64,000 bases of DNA from Avena insularis (taxonomy: Eukaryota > Streptophyta > Magnoliopsida > Poales > Poaceae). The first letter of the stretch is position 1, and every line of letters starts with the position of its first letter. Position numbers and translations under genes: made by a program. The notes under the pieces are model-generated. The model was not told the origin of the DNA. It searched no databases and saw only the letters and a list, made by a program, of their open reading frames with translations. The DNA lies in NCBI GenBank assembly GCA_023614405.1, contig CM042689.1, forward strand, positions 330,746,305 through 330,810,304. The letters are read 5' to 3'. This document shows, piece by piece, positions 49,001-60,329 of the stretch.

Positions 49001-49542
49001 CGGAGTATCTGCGTAAGAAAACAGAGTATCCGATGAATTATAATTGGATTTCATCAGAATTTCATTACAACTTCCATCGTCGAGCGGCCTAGCACAACTA
49101 CTGAAGGAAGGAGGCTACATGCCCATCGACTGGCCTAAACGGCTAAACCTAACACTTCTAGTACGCCTCGCTGAGAAACAGAGGGACAACCGACAGGGGA
49201 TGAATGGACGCCTCCCCTCCATGCACGCAATGCCGACATCCTCCTACCGCACACTCTCCCTCCTCCCTTCCATGTCGACAACGGCAACCAGCTGCTAGGA
49301 TCCTCTCCTCCGGTCCTCCCTCTCAACTCTGCAGCTCCTCTCCTCTCGGGGATGTACGAAGCTTGTTGTCCCCAGCAAGCAGATCGCGAGGTGAGGTTGA
49401 TGCCCCTACCCCTTTTCCTTCTTGTTCTTACTGTCTTACATGATGAATAAAATTGATGCTGGCATCTAAAACCTATCTTACTTTCAGAAAATGGTATGTG
49501 GGTAAAGGCCTTCAAGTGGTAGCCCTAGTGTGGCTTCATCAT
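49001..49542 (+). other. hAT 5' non-coding region
   Basis: Sequence of the hAT between the copia composite and the transposase start. No conserved protein is seen. Confidence 0.45.
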
Positions 49543-49736
49543 ATGCAACCAAGCGCACCAACTGAGGGGAGTACCGCTGCTGATATTATTGATGTTGATG
49601 CACTGAAAGATCGACCTGCAGCAAAGAGGCAAAAGAAGATTACATCGAAATGTTGGGATCATTTCACAAAATATGAGAAGAAAGAAATGGTAAATGACAA
49701 GGAAGTGAAAGAAGAATGGGCTAAATGCAACTACTG
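49543..49736 (+). pseudogene. hAT transposase, N-terminal part with BED zinc finger
   Basis: Reads MQPSAPTEGS, then KKITSKCWDHFTKYEKKE and KEEWAKCNYC. This is the start of a BED-type DNA-binding finger (aromatic pair, then CxxC) as in ricesleeper/DAYSLEEPER transposases. It is cut right after the CxxC by an LTR element; the His pair lies on the far side at 56270-56300. Transposition by this copy is impossible. Confidence 0.8.
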
Positions 49737-50720
49737 CATCGATCTCCATCGCCATCTCCATCACCGTTGCTGATTCCCATGATGAGGAGGGAGTAGTTCT
49801 TCCTCGAGGCTAAGGGCTCTACCGGTAGCTATGTGTTCATCTCTCTCTATGCATGATCATGTTGTGGTCATGAGCTTTGTAATCAAATAGATCTACCTTG
49901 CTACTTAAGTGCTTCAATAGAACTCTGCTCTCCCCATGTGTGTGAAAGTGACAGCGTGCACGCCATGGTGGCACTTAGGCTTGAGTCTACATAAATACTC
50001 ATCGTGATTTAATAGATCTATGCTTTTCCCCGCGTGTGTGAAAGTGACAGCGTGCGCGCCGTGTGTGGCACTTAAGCTAGATTACATATATATTTGTTAT
50101 GAGTTATATTTGGAGTTGGATGTCTTTATGAAATTGTGGTGTTTGTTGGAACCATCTAGCGCTCAAGGTGACAGTGTGGGGTTATCTAGATTGGGAAAGG
50201 CGGACTTTGAGATGTGCTTTTGTAGCCCTAACATGGATTAGATTGTCCAACCGGAGAGTAGTTAAGAGTAGTATCATTAAGAGAAGATATTTATGAGAGA
50301 GTGTTCACTAGTGAAAGTATGATCCCTAGGCCTTGTTTGTAAACATTGAAAAACCGTTCACATCTAGATCTGTTGCATGTTTGCTTGCTTCCATCTTTAT
50401 TTCAGTTTGCCTTTAGTATCTCCCACGTCAACAACAAGTCAGAAGCTCTTTTCTGGCACCATTCCACTTTGTATTTCACTATCTCTTCGCCGAACTAGTG
50501 CACCTATACACCTTACAAGTGTATTGGGTGTGTTGGGGACACAAGAGACGTCTTGTATCTTGATTGCAGGGTTGATTGAGAGGGAATACCTTTGACCACT
50601 TCCTCCCTGAGTTTGATAAACCTTGGGTAATCCACTTAAGGGAAACTTGTTGTTGTTCTACAAACCTCTGCACTTCGAGGCCCAACAACTGTCTACAAGA
50701 ATAGAAGTGCACAGACATCA
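49737..50720 (+). repeat. truncated 5' LTR of the second non-autonomous element
   Basis: Matches 55247-56232; the first 521 bp are absent. It contains an internal ~95-bp near-repeat with tgtgtgaaagtgacagcgtg at 49937 and 50031, also present in the 3' LTR. Confidence 0.85.
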
Positions 50721-50728
50721 AGCTATTT

Positions 50729-50907
50729 TTTGCGCTATTGCTGGGGAGGAAAGGTAAAAGGCACTCACACACGTTACCCCACAGCAACAGCAAACCAGAA
50801 AGTTTTTTTGGCGCCGTTGTCGGGGAGGAAAGGTAAAAGGCACTCACACATGTTACCCCACGGCAACAGCAAGCCAGAAAGATATTTTTTGGCGCCATTG
50901 CCGGGGA
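50729..50907 (+). repeat. triplicated ~80-bp primer-binding region (tRNA-Asp)
   Basis: Three tRNA-Asp-complementary blocks begin near 50730, 50809 and 50890. The first, next to the LTR, is mutated (TGCGCTATTGCTGGGGA). The second reads TGGCGCCGTTGTCGGGGA and the third TGGCGCCATTGCCGGGGA. Between them the sequence aggaaaggtaaaaggcact repeats. The layout parallels 10309-10486, but the spacer sequence is different. Confidence 0.82.
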
Positions 50908-51013
50908 CGTAAGGTAAAAGGTACTCACATCCTCCGGTGTGAGTGCTCGAAGTTATTTCATTTAGATTCTGCAGTTTTGTCTTTTTGTTTCTTGTTTTCA
51001 CTAGTTAGGCATA

Positions 51014-51619
51014 ATGGAAAACAACAAAAAAATTAGAGAGATTTATAGTATTTATCTTGAGTTAGGAGTTGAAGTGTTTGAAGAGAAAATTAAAAAACCA
51101 ATGGAACTTCATGTGCATGCTAATAGCGATGTTATTAGTATGAATTCTTTAAACACCATTATTGCTAATGCTATGGAAACGTCTAAGCTAGGGGAAGATA
51201 GTTTTTATGAAAATGATCTTTTTAGTTCCCCAGCTTTGGAAGATAGCTATTATATTGCTTATGATGATACCAAACCTCCAATTTATGATGATTACAATGA
51301 TGAATATGATATTTTCAGTCCACCTACTATTGAGGAGGAAATTAATTGTGATTACAATATGCCTCCTATATTTGATGATTATGGTGATGAGAATAATAGT
51401 GATAGCTATTTTGTTGAATTTGCTCCCACTACAATTAATAAGAATGACTATGCTTATGTGGAGAGTAATAATTATTTTATGCATGTGGCTCATGATAAGA
51501 ATGTTTTATGTGATAGTTATATTGTTAATTTTATTCATGTTGCTACTGAATTTATTATGAGAGAGGGAAACATGGTCTTTTGTATCTCAACAATATTAAG
51601 TTTCCTCTCTTTATGTTGA
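51014..51619 (+). CDS. 201-aa acidic Tyr/Asp-rich protein of unknown function
   Basis: An uninterrupted ORF 294 bp into the interior. The N-terminus is charged (MENNKKIREIYSIYLELGVE). The middle is rich in Asp, Tyr and Pro with loose repeats (PPIYDDYNDEYDIFSPP and MPPIFDDYGDEN). The end is hydrophobic. It has no retroviral motif and no evident similarity to the ORF of the related element. Skewed AT-rich codons match the surrounding element. It may be translated or may only be a spacer. Confidence 0.45.
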   Translation: MENNKKIREIYSIYLELGVEVFEEKIKKPMELHVHANSDVISMNSLNTIIANAMETSKLGEDSFYENDLFSSPALEDSYYIAYDDTKPPIYDDYNDEYDIFSPPTIEEEINCDYNMPPIFDDYGDENNSDSYFVEFAPTTINKNDYAYVESNNYFMHVAHDKNVLCDSYIVNFIHVATEFIMREGNMVFCISTILSFLSLC

Positions 51620-54600
51620 AAATCTTGAAGTTGCACTTGTTTTGCTTTCCTATGCTTGTTGCTTTGTGTTTTCATGACTTGTTTCTTTACAAGATTCCTA
51701 TGCATAGGAAGTGGTTAGACTTAAATGTGTTTTGAATTTTCTTCTTGATGCTCTCTTTTACTTTAATTCATATATCTTATGTGAGCGTCTTCTCAAACTA
51801 TCAAGCCTAACTTAAAGGCATTAAATAAAAGTACTTGTTGGGAGATAACCTAAGAGTTTTCTTGAGTATTGGAAGTTATTACCTCTGTAATGACTTCTCC
51901 TTATCTTTTTTGTTTGATTTTTGTGCCAAGAGTAACCTCTAATGAGAGGGGAGTGAGATTTGGGAAGTTGCTGTCCCGAAACAGATTTTTGTGCTCCACC
52001 ATAAAAATTAATGAGGAATCTCTATAAGTCGGATTGAGATGATATTTGTGAATAAATCCCCCAGTATGTTAGCTAACTCTCGTTAGTTCAACACTTTTTT
52101 ATTTGAGCAACAAAAGGTCTTCGAAAAAATTGGTTTCTACCTGTTGGTCTGTTTTGACAGATTTCTGTCATTATTTGCATTTGCTTCTTATTGATTCCTT
52201 TTTGGGTTCTTTTTGGGGAAATTGAGCTTTTTGAGGGAATTGCTACAGTAGCTTGTGTTTTTAGTGAAAGTTTTGCTGTTTTAAAGCTAAACCCAAGGGT
52301 CTATTATCTTTTGAATACACTAATGTCGCTAATGAAGATTGTGTGAAGTTTTGTATGAAGGAAAATTTTCAGGTGTAGAGAAAGAATGATGTAATGAGAT
52401 GAAGAATGGACAAAATCTCAAGCTTGGGGGTGCCATCCTGTGTCACCCCAAGAAATATTCAAGAGGTACAAGTGTCAAATCTTGGGGATGCCCAAGGCAT
52501 CCCCTTCTTCATCAATAAAAATCTTAGGTCTTTCTAGACACTTCGTTTTTATTGTTTCATGCACAGTTGTGTTGTTCTTAGAGCGTCTTAGTTTTGGTTT
52601 TTGGTTTTTGTTTGCTTAATTTGCTTGAATTAAGTTGGTTGGATCATAGCACACCTATTTTGGAGAGAGACACACTTTGTTTTCATTGCCTAGAACACTC
52701 TAGTTTTCATTCTTATTGTTTTGTGAGTGTTCTCTTTTGCTAGCACTGTGTTTAGTCTTATTTTTGTTGTGCTTTCAGCTTAGCATTTTTTAGTTCTTCT
52801 TTGTGGATTTGTGAGACATTCTCACTGATATTTATTGATTATTAACTTTGTGAGTTGTTTCAAATAAGTTGATTGGTGTTGGAAAAGAGTATAAAGTTTT
52901 ATGCTTAAGTGATACAAAAGGGAGCTTGTTTTGACTGTGGCTTAGACTTTACCATGTAATGCTAGATGTTGTTTTGACCTTATGCTTAGTGATTATTGTT
53001 GTAGCATGACTTGTTCCAAACAATTAGGATTGCTTAATGTGCCTTGAAGGAATCATGCGTTGTTTTAGCATACAAAAGCATAGTATTGTGGTATTCTCCT
53101 TTGATGCTTTGTTTGGGTTGACTTGGCACATGCTCACACCATGTTATGACTATGAACAAGTCACCATAGCCTCTATGATCATTTAGTCCTGGACTTGCAG
53201 TACCACTTTATGCTTTGAATAGTAATGTTTTTTGCTCTGCATGATTATGGTCATTATTGTTCTCTTAGTTGGTCACTTCCAGTCTTTTGCTAACCTCTAC
53301 TTGTATGAGTAAGCTCTACTCATGCATCCAACTCCCAATAAACCAATTTATTCCAGAGTGTCCACTATAAATTCCTATGCATGGTGTGTTACACCATTCC
53401 AAGTATATTATTGTTTTCATCTATCTTCCAATTAAAAAGTCTTTTTGTTATGTGAAAAGTTAGTGATTAAAGCTCTCACAAACTTGATGACACACTATTT
53501 TTGTTGCCCCTAATAAACTTGAACCATTGTGTCATCTATGTTGTATATGCTTGCACTTATACGTTGGAATTAGCAGAACCGTGATGTCACGGGGAACGCT
53601 TTCAACATTGCACTTGTACTTTGTACACAGTTTATATCATGCTCTTTTGCCTATCGATGTCGTCGTGTGAAATAAAAGGGAGCTTGTCATTCCATGCAGT
53701 TATGTATGTGTGTTAGAGAAACGCCTGGGCCGCTAGCCTAAGCCATGCCTAATCATGGTGGAAACTTGCAGCATCACCATAATGACATCTATGAAGCTTT
53801 CTTCTTATAAAAAAGAGACATATTGAAAAGAGGAAAGAGAGAGAAAAGCACCATTTTCCCATGGTAAATAAGAAGATTGCCGAGATGCTCATTGTCTGCT
53901 TGACTTGTCATTTTGGTTATGGGATAGCTCCTGTACCATGTGCAAGGGGTACCCCGTTGGCGGTTCTCTATGATACACATGTACTTACTATGACAAGAAC
54001 TTACAGGTGACTAAAGTTGAGTAGCATGAGGTGCGTCCCTCGTATTCAAGGGACATGAGATTGCCAACTTATACTTTGTCAAGCATATACTCCATAGTTT
54101 GTTTACTTTAACCTTAATCACTTCAAGATGCTTATGATAGGGGCAATGAGAGCTGAAAGCTAACAAGTACCATAATTTTTGGAAGATCTTTTTGAAACTT
54201 GAAATCCCTGCTTCCTTTTATGAAGGGCCTTTCTTTCACCATTATATTGAGTCTCCACTTTCTATCCTTAGGCACCAGTTAAGAGAGCATAGTTGCCATT
54301 CTTAGTTCTATGTGCATTGTCCCAAAACTTATAGATTGATGGATATTGTTGATATTACTTGTTCTTGTGCTATTTGTATCTAGTCACTCTTATGAACTTT
54401 GAAGGTGTCCTATGCATCTATTTGCTACTCCATGAGGGACAAGCTAAATGCCAATATGTTATGTTTTCTATATGTGAAACAAACAAACGTCTTTCAATGC
54501 ATTGTTATTCATGATCTTTGTTTGTATCCTTCATGTTGCATGCATAGTTACTTTGTCTTACTGTTAGAACTCCATCTTTCATGTTCATGTTACAGTACTT

Positions 54601-54687
54601 TGATCCCAGCTTTCAATGCTTTGCAAATGTTTGATCTTGATTTTGATGGTGAATGTCGTCTCAAAAATTATTCTTTTTATCACTTAC
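51620..54687 (+). other. conserved non-coding domain of the second non-autonomous element
   Basis: Aligns by eye with 9470-6801 (reverse) through most of its length. No coding sequence is supported. Paired hairpins lie at 52422-52451 and 52482-52504. Confidence 0.6.
52422..52520 (+). ncRNA. two conserved hairpins in the element RNA
   Basis: CTTGGGGGTG pairs with CACCCCAAG, then GGGGATGCC / CAA loop / GGCATCCCC, followed by CAATAAAAA. Same order and spacing as in the other tRNA-Asp-primed element (8780-8863, minus). Confidence 0.5.
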
Positions 54688-54725
54688 CTACTCGAGGACG
54701 AGAAGGAGTTAAGCTTGGGGATGCT
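54688..54725 (+). promoter_or_regulatory. polypurine tract block before the 3' LTR
   Basis: CGAGGACGAGAAGGAGTTAA and GCTTGGGGATGCT end at the LTR start. The same block lies at 6764-6800 on the minus strand. Confidence 0.65.
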
Positions 54726-56232
54726 TGATACGTCGTAAATGTATCTATAATTTTTTATGCTCCATGCTTGTTTTATATAATTTGTCTTATGTTTTGTCTA
54801 CACTTTGAGGTATTTTTATACACTTTATGGAACTAACCTATTGACAAGATGCCACAATACCAGTTGCCTGTTTTCTTCTATTTTTGGTTCCAGAAAAGGC
54901 AAAAAATCAATATTCTCGGAATTGGATGGGACAAAAGTCAATCTTCCTATTTTTACTGGAGCAACACGGAACCATGAAGCTGGCATGGAGGAGGACACCA
55001 GGGTGGTCGCACCCCTAGGCGCGGGCCAGCCCTGGTGGTGCCCACAGGGGGTGTGGGCCCCCTGGCCCTCCATCGACCTTGCCTCCTTTGCCTGTAAAAA
55101 GCCTCCGACCCAAAAACCCTAAATCATCTGGCAAAAATCCACAAAAACCTCCACAGCGCCGCCACCACTGAAGGGGAGATTCGGGGGACAGAAAGTCTCT
55201 GTTCCGGCACCCTGCCGGGATGGGGAAGTGCCCTCGGAGCTATCTCCATCGATCTCCATCGCCATCTCCATCATCGTTGCTGATTCCCATGATCAGGAGG
55301 GAGTAGTTCTTCCTCGAGGCTAAGGGCTCTACCGGTAGCTATGTGTTCATCTCTCTCTCTATGCATGATCATGTTGTGGTCATGATCTTTGTAATCAAGT
55401 AGATCTAACTTGCTACTCAAGTGCTTCAATAGATCTCTGCTCTCGCCATGTGTGTGAAAGTGACAACATGCACGCCATGGTGGCACTTAGGATTGAGTCT
55501 ACATAAATACTCATCGTGCTTTAATAGATCTATGCTTTTTCCCACGTGTGTGAAAGTGACAGCGTGCACGTCGTGTGTGGCACTTAAGCTAGATTACATA
55601 TATATTTGTTATGAGTTATATTTGGAGTTGGATGTCTTTATGAAATTGTGGTGTTTGTTGGAACCATCTAGCGCTCAAGGTGACAGTGTGGGGTTATCTA
55701 GATTGGGAAAGGCGGACTTTGAGGTGTTCTTTTGTAGCCCTACCATGGATTAGAGTGTCCAACCGGAGAGTAGTTAAGAGTAGTATCATTAAGAGAAGAT
55801 ATTTATGAGAGAGTGTTCACTAGTGAAAGTATGATCCCTAGGCCTTGTTTCTAAACATTGAAAAACCGTTCACATCTAGATCTGTTGTCTGTTTGCTTGC
55901 TTCCATCTTTATTTTAGTTTGTATTTAGTATCTCCCACGTCAACAACAAGTCAGAAGCTCTTTTCTGGCACCATTACCACTTGTATTTCACTATCTCTTC
56001 GCCGAACTAGTGCACCTATACACCTGACAAGTGTATTGGGTGTGTTGGGGACACAAGAGACTTCTTGTATCTTGATTGTAGGGTTGCTTGAGAGGGAATA
56101 CCTTTGACATCTTCCTCCCCGAGTTTGATAAACCTTGGGTAATCCACTTAAGGGAAACTTGATGTTGTTCTACAAACCTCTACACTTGGAGGCCCAACAA
56201 CTGTCTACAAGAATAGAAGAACATAGACATCA
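54726..56232 (+). repeat. 3' LTR of the second non-autonomous element
   Basis: Full-length LTR. Its first ~250 bp resemble the LTR start of the 5207-12042 element and then diverge. Confidence 0.88.
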
Positions 56233-57180
56233 TGAGGCTATACGCAAAAGTAAGAATAGAACATCAGTATTTTTAAGCCATATAGAGATGCATTCTGTGA
56301 AGTCAGGCCAACAGCTGCTAAAGGTTGAGAAGAATGGCGAAGATGCTGCAACCATGGATACTTTTAGGTATGATCAGGCTGTCTCATTGAGGAAATTCTA
56401 TATGGCTATCATCATGCATGAAAATCCATTTAGTATAGTCCAACACTATTACCTTAGAGACTTCATTCTTTCTTTATGGCCTAGTTTTCCGTTAAGATGC
56501 CGCAAGACTACTAGGGATGCAATAAAGGATATATTTGACGAAGAGTGGAAGACATTATATGAATACTTTAAAACCGTTAGTGTTGCTTTAGGGCTACAAT
56601 GGATATGTGGACATCTAACCAGAACAAAGGGTATATGTGTGTGACTATCCATTGGATTGATGATACTTGGTTTATTCAGAAAAGGATAATCAGATTCATG
56701 CATCTAGAAGGGCGCCACACTGGTAGTAACATGGCTAATGAGTTGGTTGGTTCCTTAACTAAATGGTTTATTGAGAAGAAGATGTTTTCTATCTCTTTGG
56801 ACAATGCAGCGGCAAACGAAGTGTGTGTCAATTCTGTTATCACATAACTGAAAAATCATAGCCCCTTAGTATGTGATGGCTCTTTATTTCAGGTGAGATG
56901 TCTAAATCACATATTAAATCTGGTTGCTAGAGATGGTCTACAACAAATCGGAGGTGGAGTTTCCAATATTAGAACATCTGTGTTGACAGCGAAGTCCTCT
57001 TCTCTGCTTTTTGAGGACTTCAATAAATGTGCAGTTGAATGTGGTTTGGAGAAAAGCGCTGGTCTGCCATTGGATGTTCAAACCAGGTGGAATTAAAATG
57101 ACAAAATGTTAAGGGAAGCTTTGATCTATAGAAAGACTTTACAGAGGATTTATGAGCTTGACAATAAAAGGTGTTGACAG
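56233..57180 (+). pseudogene. hAT transposase, central part
   Basis: Continues the BED finger (SVFLSHIEMH), then LRKFYMAIIMHENPFSIV, a helical region, a frameshift near 56595, and the catalytic-core stretch DMWTSNQNKGYMCVT with its Asp. A TAA at 56845-56847 interrupts the frame before CLNHILNLVARDGLQQIG and DVQTRWN, which is followed by another stop. The C-terminal hATC dimerisation domain is absent. Together with 49543-49736 this is one broken ricesleeper-type gene. Confidence 0.82.
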
Positions 57181-57587
57181 TGCTCTACATTCATCTGAAC
57201 CGTAGACACAATCTGTGAAGAATCATAAAGTATCAATGATGTTATGCCCCTTTATTGTTTTTGTATAAATTATCTACCGACTACCATGTTGCTATTAAGT
57301 GTATTACAGTATTAGAGAAGTATATGTGTGCGTGAACATGTGTTATGAAGTATTTTTTGCTAGGCAAATTGACAGATTTTTTATATACCTAGGTGCGTAT
57401 TTATCCGCCTATATATTTTGTTTCTAGTCCGAGTACACCCCGTTTGTGATCCTAATCTGTGGTTCGATGCATCAACATTTGAATCCGCAGCCGGTCAATA
57501 TCCGCTCTGATCCGAATCCGTCAAAAGAATATGGACAAGGATATGGTAAGAGCAAAATCCAATCCGATCTGTCCGTTTACACCCCTA
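57181..57587 (+). other. hAT 3' non-coding end with subterminal repeats
   Basis: Contains scattered ATCCG/GGATAT motifs and ends with the inverted repeat CCGTTTACACCCCTA. Confidence 0.6.
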
Positions 57588-57595
57588 TGTAAACT

Positions 57596-57703
57596 TGCCC
57601 AATATTTCATAAAAATAATAGAGTAGAAAATTAGTTCAGAAAGAAAGTTAATGAGTTTCCCTTCAAAGCAAGCTCTGTTGCAAACTTTCCAGATTGCCTA
57701 TAA
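57596..57703 (-). pseudogene. LINE C-terminal fragment
   Basis: Minus strand reads AIWKVCNRACFEGKLI and IIFMKYWASL, typical of the zf-RVT end of plant L1-type LINE proteins. It is separated from the preceding LINE part only by the MITE, and from the 14452-14898 fragment only by the hAT. Confidence 0.65.
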
Positions 57704-57705
57704 TA

Positions 57706-57961
57706 CTCCCTCCACCCATAATATGTTGCGCATAATTTTTCGTGTAAGTCAAAGTTAGCAATTTTTTACCAAAAATATACAAAATAATATGAATATATAT
57801 GATACAAAGTGCATATAATATAAAAATATATTTTAAGTCAATTCTAATAATATTAATTTAGAATTTTATAAGTTCATATTTGTATCAAACTACATGGTCA
57901 AACATTGTAAAGTTTGACTATGATAGAACCTTATATGCAACATAAATTGGGACAAAGGGAG
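57706..57961. mobile_element. Stowaway-type MITE
   Basis: 256 bp starting CTCCCTCCACCCATAATATG and ending ATTGGGACAAAGGGAG. TA dinucleotides flank it at 57704-57705 and 57962-57963. AT-rich interior with no ORF, typical of Tc1/mariner-derived MITEs of Triticeae. Confidence 0.8.
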
Positions 57962-57963
57962 TA

Positions 57964-58783
57964 TAGACGCCACCCCAGCTATCTGAACATTGCAACTTGT
58001 AGGTAAATATTGAGGGAACCACCAGATTTTTTTTTGAAAAAGAAGCAGGACCATTGTGAGCTCCAGTTGCAGTCCCAACACAACTCTAGACGTACTTAGC
58101 AACATGACATTCAAAGAAAAGATGATGGATGCCTTTTTCTTCATAGAACTGACATTTGGTGTTGCCAATCCATTTCCTCCTCACCATATTATCTTGAGTA
58201 GCAACAGCATTATGCCAGGTTAACCAGAGCTAGGCTTTAATTTTTAGGGGAATTCTGTATTTCCAAAGATTCTAAATGATCTATTAATCCCATTGCTATG
58301 TAGATGTTTGTACATAGACTTCATAGATAATTGTTTATCCTTTGTCCATTTCCAAGAAGGCTTATCCTCTTTTGAATTTATAGACATCAGACAGGGCAAG
58401 TTCTACAACTCTATCATCTGAACCTGAAATTCAGCAGAGAGCGATCTCCTTAATGTCAATCTCCATCTATCGTTGGCAGTAGAAGCAACAAATAAATTCT
58501 GGTCATTACAGATTTTCAAATAAGTCAGGGAATCTATCTTTGAGGGGGCAGTGCCCAGACCAGGAGTCTCCCCAGAAGTTGGTTCTCTTCCCATTGCCAA
58601 TCTTCATTTCGCTTCCATACAAATACAACTCCTTGACATGCAGCATATCATACCAGAAGGCAGAGTCAATAGACTTATGCCTAATATCATATATTCCATA
58701 ATCCCTAAGATATCTGTGTCTCATAAATCCTATCAAGGACCTGAGCCACTTTCAAGCTTCAACCACAACTTACACATGCGACT
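57964..58783 (-). pseudogene. LINE reverse-transcriptase C-terminal region
   Basis: Reads CKLWLKLESGSGP, FWYDMLHVKELYLYG, IGNGKRTNFWGDSW and PLKDRFPDLFENL. Then zf-RVT-like WLTWHNAVATQDNMVRRKWI and CQFYEEKGIHHLFFEC. These are characteristic of plant L1-type LINE ORF2. Several stops and frameshifts are present. Confidence 0.8.
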
Positions 58784-60329
58784 TCAAAGAATATTATTTT
58801 CCCTAAGTATTTTGGTGTCGATGATAATCCCACTTGCGATTTAATTGTGTGCCTAAGTTTTAGGTTTATTCATTTGCTTTGAGGAGTATGGAAATTTCTC
58901 TTGAAGACTCGTGAAGACGACACCCTTTATTTTTGCTTTTAGCGTTTTGTTGTTGCTTTAGGTCGTCGTACTATCAAGAGGGGATCCACCCCGGAAGGTT
59001 GTGGGGAATCATGTTTTCTTGCACAAACCATATTTGCACCTCCACAACCCTCCTATTGTTCAGCGAGAGAGCAATCATGTGAGCTGGTTGAGCCTTTTTT
59101 GCCCTGACCGGAAGTACCGGCCAGGCGTCGGTAGTTCCGCCCACAGTTTTCTACGGGGCTGGCCTAGCAGTAGTTTTGGCTCAAGTTCTGGTTGTAGTTC
59201 CACTCATGTTAAGTAACTCTCTGTTTGAGAGTGCTCTTTTTGTTGTAATTAACATCGGAAGTTGGTCCGGTAGTACCGGTCAGAAGTTTTAGTCATCCCG
59301 GACAGGAACTTCCGGCTAGCACCACCTGGCCACCTACCTTGAGCGGTACTACCGCTATGGCATCGGTAGTTCCGGTCAGGACCTCGTGGCCTAGTATTTC
59401 TGGCACTAGTTCCGATCCAAGTTTCGCCTATCCTCGAACTCGATTCAGTACACTTCTATTTTGAAGTGTCGAATATGTCGAAACTTGGGCTGGAACTTTC
59501 GGCTGGACCAGGAGCCACTCCTATCTGCTTTCGAGCCGTTGGAGCATGCTCACCGGAAGTACCGGTGGTGTCGCAGGGGCAGCAATGGCTCTGTTTGAAG
59601 GGGGGCTATTTAAGGCACCCTTCTTCCTCCTCCCCACCTAACTCTTCCATTTCTCTCTCCTCCATTAATATCAGAGCTTCATCTTCCTAGATCTCTCTCC
59701 CTAGCCACTCAATCCTCTTAATATTTTGAGGAGTGGGAGATGTGACCTAGATCTACACTTCCACCAAAGGAATCTTGATTCCCCCTACCCATCCTTTGTG
59801 GATCTTGTTACTCTTGGGTTCTTGGAACCCTAGCTAGTGTAGGACATCCTCGGAGCTAAGGGCATGCATTATGAAGCTCTGTGGTGTTGTTGAGGTCCTG
59901 CAATTGAGTTGTGGAGCTTCCCTCTCAACCCCATTGTAAAGGTTTCGGTTGGCGCCTTCAAGGTCACGGGTTAGTGGATTGTGGGCCCGCCTTTTGTGGT
60001 GGAGCTCACCGGAGAAGACGGTGAGGCCTTTGTGGCGCTCGGGTGACCTCGTCTAGCCCCGACACCTCTACAACATAGACATAGCTTCCTTGGAAGTGAA
60101 CTATGAGAATTATATCTTCGTGTCCCCTCTCTGGTTTACTCACTCCGCACTTTTACTTCTTGTTTTTTACCGCTTTGTTACTTGTTGTTGTTCTCTAGCA
60201 TATAAGATTGCTCATCTAGTTGCATATCTAGAGAACTTTATCTCTTGAAAAGCTTAAACTTGATTAACAAGATTAAAATTGGCAGTCTCCTATTCACAAC
60301 CCTCTAGTCGACCAAAGTTGGACCTTTCA
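58784..60329 (+). mobile_element. solo LTR (1546 bp) inserted in the LINE
   Basis: A perfect 5-bp duplication CGACT lies at 58779-58783 and 60330-60334. Removing the insert restores the LINE reading frame (NLKKFNIS then RMCKLWLKLE). The ends are TC...CA, with the first expected TG changed. A TATA-like ctatttaagg at about 59606 and pyrimidine-rich leader sequence fit an LTR on the plus strand. The family is not assigned. Confidence 0.72.

Larger units (their letters stand above)
49737..56232 (+). mobile_element. second non-autonomous tRNA-Asp-primed LTR element
   Basis: The 3' LTR is 54726-56232 (1507 bp, TGATACGTCG...GACATCA). The 5' LTR is truncated to 984 bp (49737-50720), so the left target site is gone; TGAGG follows the 3' LTR. 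The interior is 4.0 kb with a repeated tRNA-Asp primer region, a 201-aa ORF and a long non-coding domain shared with the 5207-12042 element. No gag or pol. Confidence 0.85.
14907..57587 (+). mobile_element. hAT transposon split by nested insertions (42.7 kb span)
   Basis: The terminal inverted repeats are TATGGATGTAAACGGATAG at 14907 and its counterpart TAGGGGTGTAAACGGACAG read inward from 57587 (16 of 19 match). An 8-bp duplication TGTAAACT lies at 14899-14906 and 57588-57595, the hallmark length for hAT. Subterminal GGAT/ATCCG repeats occur on both sides. The element's own DNA is about 2.25 kb (14907-15070, 49001-49736, 56238-57587); the rest is inserted retrotransposons. It codes for a ricesleeper/DAYSLEEPER-type transposase remnant that lacks its C-terminal dimerisation part. 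Confidence 0.82.

Noticed and set aside
58551..58844. 97-aa plus-strand ORF
   Set aside because: Antisense to the LINE reverse-transcriptase remnant and running into the solo LTR.
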